DNA of 64,000 nucleotides, taken from NCBI GenBank assembly GCA_013368445.1, contig JAACJO010000015.1, positions 558,001 through 622,000 on the forward strand. The letters are read 5' to 3'. Origin of the DNA: Leucocoprinus leucothites (Eukaryota; Basidiomycota; Agaricomycetes; Agaricales; Agaricaceae). The notes beneath the pieces are model-generated. The model was not told the DNA's origin. It worked only from the letters and a program-made list of their open reading frames with translations, and made no database searches. Positions 57,237-64,000 of this stretch are shown here, in pieces (position 1 is the stretch's first letter; the number at the start of each line of letters is the position of its first letter). A program made the translations under genes and the position numbers.

Positions 57237-57808
57237 GGTCCATACTCAGTAATATCATTTAATGCCGCTATGAGACTTCCTACAGGTTCACCCTGATAGA
57301 ATTATCGTATTTTGCGTCATGTTACAAGCTTGGGTGTTTCAAATGGAAATTCCTAAGTTTCCTCAGTTTGTGATCAAATGTGCAAGTGAATGGGGATACG
57401 TCAAGTCCAATGACTTTCAAGTTCACTATCAGTGTGCAACGGCGATATAAAGGCCGTGTTCCTCAGCCTGCTGGAAAACGACCTGTGCATATGTCAGAAT
57501 CCTCCCTCGTCGTAATTGCCATCTACTCCTGGACTTACGAGGCGTCCTGGTCACGGATGCTGTAAGCCTTCTGGTGGGTTGCCACTACCGGATTCACAAG
57601 CTCAATAAAAATGAGAACGCCAAAAGTCCTCACGGAATATCATAATCTTCCTGACGAGTATTATAGTCAACCATCCGCGTAAATAAATCCAAAAAAAGCA
57701 ACGCAATCGTTCAAGAACCAAGCGTCGCATCGAAAGTGAAAAAATCAAGTGACTAAAAAGAACAATCACTCAATCAAATACACCACCCAACAGCACTCCC
57801 AACCTCCC
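57237..57808. other. intergenic region between convergent genes
   Basis: It contains the 3' end of the small secreted protein gene and the 3' end of the TPR gene. Nothing else seen. Confidence 0.4.
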
Positions 57809-60800
57809 TCACACCCTCCCCTCAGCCAACTCTAACGCAACCTTGAGCGCCTCCCTCTCCTTCTCCTTCCTCCCCTGCACCCCATACGCTTTCGCCAACA
57901 AGAACCACGCTTCAGGTACATCCCAGCCTTTACCCTGTGTTAAATGGGATAAGAGGCCAGCTGCGAGATCGACATTGCTGCGATCGGAGGTTTCCTGGAC
58001 GTTATTATTCGTTGGAGTTGCGGAAGTGGGATGAGGGAAGCTTGCTGCCGGTGTAGATGGTGGAAGTGTGGCATTAGTAGTAGTTTGGATGGGAGAAGAG
58101 GCAGCCGACTCGGACGGTGGTGGGTACTCTTGTTGCGAGGACCTCGACAACGATGAAGGAGTAAGATAAATCCTACTCAGATGAATAGTAGCGGGAACAT
58201 CATCTGTGTCAATAATCAACGCCTTCTGCAATGCATCGACCGCATGTTCACGATGCCTCAGTGCAAAATAATATAAACCGAGCTAAATGCAAACCAACAA
58301 ATCAACGCTCGTACACAGCGAATGGGAGACAAAACCAAGGTACACACCTGAACCCAAACACCAGGATTGGCTTCATCCTTCACCTCCGCCTCCTGAATCG
58401 CACCTTTCGTTTGCTCAATCTTACCCAACCTCCTAAACGTCGCAGCGGACATCAACCACAATTCGCTCAACAACCTGTTCTCTTTAGCTTGTCTACTCGA
58501 CGCAAGCGTTGATATCGGCGCTGTTGCTGGTTGAGCCGGTGGGGGAGGCGGGGGAGGGGGAGGTGGTGGTGGAAAGAGAGGTAGGGCAGAGTCTGACGAC
58601 ATCGACGTCGCTGTCCTGCTGCTGTCATTAAGCTGAAGGAACGATCCAAGACGCCGTCGAGAGTGAATGGAAGAAGCTTGATATGACGCGTTTCTTATCA
58701 CTTCGTGGAAATCTACCATACCATAACAAAAGGGATGAGCCTATTATCCAGAAATGGCGGGGCGAGATACACATACCAGGCGTAGAGTTCGTCCTCCTCA
58801 AATGCAACTGCCCATGATATTTCCCCACATGCCCGATCTTCCTCGACACAGCCGTAATCCCTCGTCTTCCCTTATGCACTCGATCCTTCAACATCTGTTG
58901 CACAGCTTGCACTTTTTCCTTCTTCGTCTTATTCGTATCCCCACGATCAATCGAATTAGATCTTTTCACGCGTAACCCATTCATTTTCGATTTTTCTCCA
59001 CTCACTGATCCTGCTTCCGAGTCTAGAGGATTGTTATCGCCGGTGGGCGTGGCAGGTGAGATGGTGATTGGTATAGCCGTGGGTGCAACGAGTTGAAATT
59101 GAGCTGTCCCAGCGGGAGGTACAAATTCTTCCGGTTGTTCTCCCGCTGCATTGGCGATGACAGCAGCGGTGGTAGTAGCAGGGGTGATAGTGGGTACCGG
59201 CACCTGCGTCTGCGTCGTCATAAACGTCTTGTCCATCATACTCTGCGTCACACCACTCTCCAGCGACTGCCTATGCGAATCTACATAAATACAACTAGCA
59301 TGTCAGTTCACGCCTTCCCAACCACTCAACGCCAAGATAATAAGGCATACACTCACGTTCGGAGTTACCCTGCTGTAAAACTCCCTTCTTCTCCGCAATC
59401 CAAGCAAACACCTCCACCCACTTAGATTCCGCGCCCTCGGCACCATCCACAACTTCCGTCAACGCAACCTGCGTCATGCGTAACTGTAAACTATACTCAT
59501 ATACATCTCGTTTTGCTGGTGGATGTTTTTCGAGCATGGATCTGACTAGTGTTGATGCTGGTGGGAGGGTGGTGGCGCCGGCAGGGGAAGTGGAAGAGAG
59601 GACGTAAGCGGTTTTGTAGGCCGGGTATATGTTGGCTTTTGCTGCATGTGTAGGGGAGGGAGGAGAGGGAGGAGAGGGAGGAGAGGGAGGCGGGTGTGGG
59701 TTTGGGAGGTGGCCATTTGGAGGCTGAACAGTTAACTCGTCATCCTCTGCTTGTCCCTCTGCCTCAACACCAGACTGAGTGACTCCTCCCCCTCACCATC
59801 CTCGTCGTCCTCACCCTCGTCGTCCAACTCCCCAGAAACCTCCTTATCAAGCTCTGCTCCTCTTTCCAGAATCTCCATCGCCTCTTTCCACTTTTCCTGC
59901 GCACTAAGCAACAACCCCAATAAATGCCAATATCGTATCTCCTTCGGATCAGCTTCCAAAGCCAGACCCGCACTTTCGATAGCTTTTGTCAGATCTCTCC
60001 AGGGTCCGAAACGTGCAAAGGAGAGAGCAAGGTGGAAGTACCCTGAGGAGGAGGGCTGAGTTTGGACTGAGAGGATAAAGTTTTGGTGGGCTGATTGGAG
60101 ACGTTGGGGGCGGGTGTAGGGATCTTCCTCTACTCAGAAGAATTAGAAGGGTATCTTGTTATGTGTAGAGTGGGACGTACCTTTAAGCGCCATAACAGAG
60201 TTCCAAACACCCTGAGCAAGGTACACACTCGCGATCAAGGATTGCTTATCTTCACTCAACCTCGATCTCGCTTTCCCAATCAACGTCCCAGCGTACTTCA
60301 CATCCTCTATACTCTCGGGATCATTGGACGCAGCCGCATACCGGCATATCATTCTGATCCCGAAAATGAGCGTTTGAACCCATAGTTCATCCGAATCCAC
60401 GTCTTCTAATACACCTTCTTTACTAGCTTGGTAGGCTTTGCTGACGATTTGGACGTAGAGTTTAAGAGTGCGTATAGCGAGGGGTGTGTCCCCCGAGAGG
60501 TGGAAAAGACGCGTCATGTGTCTGTATACACGTGGAGAGTTGAACGTGTAGCGTGTCGCCCACCAGAGAATCTGGGATTAGGTATTTAGCAACAATAATT
60601 GAGATGATGAGAAGAGCAACGTACGTCAATGACCCAGCCTGCATGCTCACCCATAACCCCGGCAGCCTCCCATACAGCTACACAAAAATCCACAAACTCT
60701 TCAACCTTGATATTCCTTTCCGCTGCATGAGGAAACTTTGTACTAGCACTAAGAATCGCACGGTAATCCGTGCACAACACCCGTGCTTGATGGAGCCATA

Positions 60801-61960
60801 CAGGCGTTTTAGGGATATAGACGGGAGACTCGGAGAGTACGCGGTAACGGAGGACAAAAGCACGGAGGTAGATGGTCGTGACAGCCGATCGATGAGCAGT
60901 ACGAAACGCAGCAGGCCAACCAGCACTGCATTTTGCGTAGTGGTCAAACCACTGCCATAGTGACTCTGATGCACCAGTACTCTCGTCTTCATGCACTTCA
61001 CAAAGTTGTGCACTTAGGACTATGACACGCCATAGTAATCGTTCGACCCATCGCCACATCTCGCGTAGTTGATAAAAGGGACTGAAATCGAGTTTGCCGG
61101 TGGCTTGTGTGGAGGATGGGAGTGTGAATTCGGAAGCGAGGATGGTGAAGAGGGGAATTGAGGTGTGATACGATTTGAGGGCGCGGTGAGGTTCGGAAGG
61201 GTATAGTTTCTCGAGCGACATTCCTAAAGGCGCGATTAGATGGTGCGTTGAGTAGAAAGGGAAGCACAAACCTTGGAGACAGATACTGCGGAATGTTTCC
61301 GCCATGGCCCATGCTCGACCATCACGTATCTCGGGTAATGAAGTGTCCGAGAGAGACATGAAACTAGCTGCCAATGAAGTTACCGAAACCTCTCTGGGAG
61401 TAGGCCGTAGAGAGGAACGCACCAGCACTTGCGTGTTGTGGATTAGTGGTCGGGACATGACTTTGAATCATCAGAATATCCGGCACTCTCGAAATGTGTT
61501 CGATGCACTCCTCAGGTTTGTCAAGAGCGTAGGCAAAGTAAGCGAGGGTAAAATTCAAAGACTAGAAATCTATTCAGAGCTGTAATGCAGAATCATAGAT
61601 CGAACTCACGTTTGACGCTTGCATGTCTTTCAGATTCTCATAAGTCGCCAGCACCCCTTCTACTCGATCTGACGACAAGATACACTCATTCCCCGTCTCC
61701 AACGGTGGCCGTACAGTATTTCCAGTCACGTCCTCATCCTCAGTGTCCGTAGCGAGAAGTGACCCAAGTATACGAGTCTGCGATGCGACCTCAGCGATGC
61801 TTGCAAACCCTCCACAGTGCTTCTTAAACTTGCGAAACACTTCCGACCACGGCAAAGGCGTGCCATTTGGTGCTTTGGCCGGAAAACTCGAGCGCCATTG
61901 GCCAGCAGTCAGTGCTGCACGAAGCTGGGACCAGTAATGTCGCTCTTTCGGATTGGACAT
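57809..61960 (-). CDS. TTC7/Ypp1-like TPR protein (PI4-kinase scaffold)
   Basis: The start at 61960 gives MSNPKERHYWSQLRAALTAG, then QWRSSFPAKAPNGTPLPWSE. TPR-rich segments follow: LAYFAYALDKPEECIEHISR, WRWVERLLWRVIVLSAQLCE, YLRAFVLRYRVLSESPVY and VEEFVDFCVAVWEAAGVM. Next come AIRTLKLYVQIVSKAYQA, LALSFARFGPWRDLTKAIES and HLLGLLLSAQEKWKEAMEIL. After a disordered insert with a (PPS)n run and a poly-Pro tract come LWLMSAATFRRLGKIEQT and WFLLAKAYGVQGRKEKEREA. This order matches TTC7/Ypp1, which with Efr3 anchors the Stt4-type phosphatidylinositol 4-kinase at the plasma membrane. A frame change near 59830-59760 needs either a 63-bp intron with a weak donor or a frameshift. Length is roughly 1,200 residues. 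Confidence 0.82.
58528..58572 (-). repeat. poly-proline tract inside the TTC7-like gene
   Basis: The plus strand shows repeated GGNGG triplets that encode about twelve consecutive Pro residues just before AQPATAPIST. Confidence 0.7.
59653..59692 (-). repeat. tandem GGAGAGGGA minisatellite, encodes (PPS)n
   Basis: About three to four copies of a 9-bp unit in the plus-strand reading, in frame with a (PPS)4 stretch of the TTC7-like protein. Confidence 0.7.
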
Positions 61961-62188
61961 CAGTAATAACTATGACAATACCTGAAAAGTTTAATAAAGC
62001 TTCAGTATGATATTTGCAGCCGACTGTGGACGACGCTTACCATACGACAGTGGTGGACAATGACGAAGGGAGAGTGCGGAGAACGTCACGGGCGTCACAT
62101 CAATAATTTCCTGATTTTCTACTTTATCATCCCATCATTCCGTGTCGATGATGGTTTCTCCAGCAACAATAATCACAAGCTCAGCTTC
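61961..62188. promoter_or_regulatory. divergent promoter between the TTC7-like gene and DPH2
   Basis: Only 228 bp separate the two start codons, which read in opposite directions. The interval must hold both promoters and 5' leaders. Confidence 0.6.
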
Positions 62189-64000
62189 ATGTCTGCTGAG
62201 GCCTCCTCCGCATTCTCTACAGCAGATGAAAGCGCAATCACACGCACGATAGACGTCAGCCCGGATACAACTGCTGACCGGCTATCCGGAGAGGAATTTG
62301 ACGAGTTTTATGATATTCAAAGAACGGTGGATGAGATTATTCAGGGCGACTTTAAACGGGTACATTTAAGCTTTGATTTCACAATGGTGTTCTTATCATC
62401 ACCTTAACAGATAGCCCTTCAATTTCCTGATGAACTTCTACACGACTCGGTTCCGATATATCGGCGCCTGAAATCTAAAATCGGCCCTGGAAGAGATCTC
62501 TACGTCCTAGCAGATACATCATACGGCAGGCACGCAAACTATGTAGATTCATCAACGCTCCCCATTGACATGCTGTAATCTTGCAGCTGCTGTGTGGATG
62601 GAGTCGCCGCTCAACATGTTAACGCTGATGCGATGATCCATTACGGCCACGCGTGTATGAGCTTGTGAGTGATCTGATTATTTGAGGAATGCATTGGACT
62701 AAGTAAAGACAGGACCTCGCGGCTCCCAGTGATATATGTTTTTGGACATAAAAATCTCGATATTGAGCAATGTGTAACGAAACTGGCGGAAGCGTACCGC
62801 TCGCAGAACTCAGATCATCCATCGAGGACCGCACTACTCCGCCATGAAGTTGGTTATACACACCTCGCAGGTATGTTTCCGTAACCTCACCTCCAATCAT
62901 CACACTCACAAAATCCCATAGATCTTATCCTTGAAAAACTAAGAACCGCATTCGAACCTCTCAACATAACAATCCAATACACCAAACCCTCTCTCAAATC
63001 CATCCCGACACCATCTACCACACCTCCCTTGACTGAAGTAATACCCAACACAGAATACAATATCATATTGTACATCGGCGGCGAAAGCCTCTCGTTAACT
63101 AACCTCCTCATGACCCACGCCTTCTGCGATGTACGTCTATCCACTTTCATTCCACTTTCATCCTCTAATACCACGATCACTCCCATTCCGTTTAGGTATT
63201 CTCATACAACCCCTCCACGGGAACAAGTAGACTAGAATCCAGCCGCACAAACAAACTCCTCATGCGGCGGTACGCACTTGTCCAAAAAGCCCGTGACGCA
63301 GATGTATTCGGTATCCTTGTCGGCACACTCGGCGTTGGTACGTCCTCATTCACCTCGCTTCCTCTCCCCCAACTTTGCATTATACTAATTATTTGCTGCC
63401 CCACAGCCTCCTACCTCCCCTTAATCTCCCACCTCCGCACCCTCCTCACCTCCCACCACAAAAAATCCTACACCATCTCCGTAGGCAAACTCACCCCATC
63501 CAAACTCGCCAACTTTCTCGAAATAGAATGTTTCATCCTCGTCGCCTGCCCAGAACATAGTATTTTATCGGCTAACGCCGAGAAAGAGTTTTTTAAACCG
63601 ATTGTGACGCCGTTTGAGTTGAGTGTGGCGTTGAGGAGTGGGGGAGTGGAATGGACGGGGAGGTATGAGTTGGATTTTGTTAGGGTTATTGGGGAGGGAG
63701 ATGTGACTGGGGAGGATGTTGGTGCGGAGAGGGAGGAGGGAGGGGAGGAGGGAGAGGAGGAAGATCTGGATCAGCCCCAGTTCTCGCTCATAACAGGAAA
63801 ATACCGCCATGCAAGACGCTACGGTGCCAGCCAGCCTCAGCCTAATCCAATCTCAAATGACACCTCTTCTCTTATCGCTCGCAATCAAGACTCCACTGTT
63901 TCTCGTCTAGAAAATAGTGCTGCAGGTACATCCAAATAGTCCATTTTTAATCCTCCAAGAGTTTCAATTTTCTTTTGTGTTCTTTGTCTTTTCAGCACAC
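62189..64000 (+). CDS. DPH2: diphthamide biosynthesis protein 2, 3' end probably outside the window
   Basis: The ATG at 62189 begins MSAEASSAFSTADESAITRT. Exons encode EFYDIQRTVDEIIQ, IALQFPDELLHDS and LYVLADTSYG, joined by an intron to SCCVDGVAAQHVNADAMIHYGHAC. That segment carries the conserved Cys residues used for the 4Fe-4S cluster region. Then come VIYVFGHKNLDIEQC, LYIGGESLSLTNLLMTH, RYALVQKARDADVFGILVG, ISVGKLTPSKLANFLEIECF and LVACPEHSI. With Dph1 it transfers the aminocarboxypropyl group from SAM to a histidine of eEF2. The open frame has a stop at 63939. However, a GTACAT donor at 63926 and a TTTTCAG acceptor at 63995 suggest a further exon, and the usual conserved C-terminus is missing. 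I therefore treat it as 3' partial. Confidence 0.85.

Noticed and set aside
1..64000. Search for transposase, reverse transcriptase, CRISPR arrays or a secondary-metabolite cluster
   Set aside because: No RT, integrase or transposase motifs, no spaced direct-repeat arrays, and no PKS, NRPS or terpene-synthase signatures were found.

Overview
The window is nuclear DNA from a filamentous basidiomycete, most likely an agaricomycete. Nearly every gene is broken by many GT-AG introns of about 45-60 bp. Gene types are typical of mushroom-forming fungi: a secreted class-2 laccase, GH5 and GH16 glycosidases, a BNR-propeller enzyme, a DUF6534 membrane protein, F-box/LRR and BTB proteins, and a Crinkler-like P-loop NTPase/nuclease. 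I cannot name the genus from sequence alone.

Layout. 0-9.3 kb: 3' part of a laccase, an MFS transporter (-), an AT-rich hairpin cluster, a PIN-domain protein and a secreted calcineurin-like phosphoesterase (-). 9.9-16.7 kb: a P-loop NTPase with a C-terminal D...QxK nuclease-like segment (-), then an unrecognised seven-exon gene, about 849 residues as I assembled it, carrying five short paired-cysteine modules. 17.6-24.7 kb: a DUF6534 gene with a disturbed 3' half, a two-domain GPI-anchored cupredoxin (-), a BTB protein with a Cys-rich tail (-), an F-box protein with a disputed reading-frame change (-) and a degenerate tRNA-like sequence (-). 25.2-29.1 kb: a bifunctional lysine-ketoglutarate reductase/saccharopine dehydrogenase. 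29.6-45.2 kb: three Ser/Pro-rich disordered proteins interleaved with an intracellular-type GH5 glycosidase (-), a broken DUF4430 gene and an M24B Xaa-Pro peptidase (-). 45.3-53.7 kb: a membrane-anchored HSL-type esterase, a GH16 glucanase-like protein lacking the catalytic nucleophile, an F-box/LRR protein and a BNR-repeat secreted enzyme, all on the minus strand. 53.7-57.0 kb is gene-poor. 57.0-64.0 kb: a small six-cysteine secreted protein, a TTC7/Ypp1-like TPR protein (-), and DPH2, which faces TTC7 across 228 bp and appears to run off the right edge.

The genes do not form a biosynthetic cluster. They are a mixture of housekeeping genes (DPH2, TTC7/Ypp1, LKR/SDH, prolidase), secreted degradative enzymes and fast-evolving accessory genes. 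The most unusual stretch is 9.9-16.7 kb. Exon boundaries come from my own splice-site and frame reading and have not been checked with RNA data. Several apparent single-base frameshifts (34.76 kb, 35.09 kb, possibly 24.1 kb) lie at or beside short runs of G or C, so they could be real decay or sequencing error.
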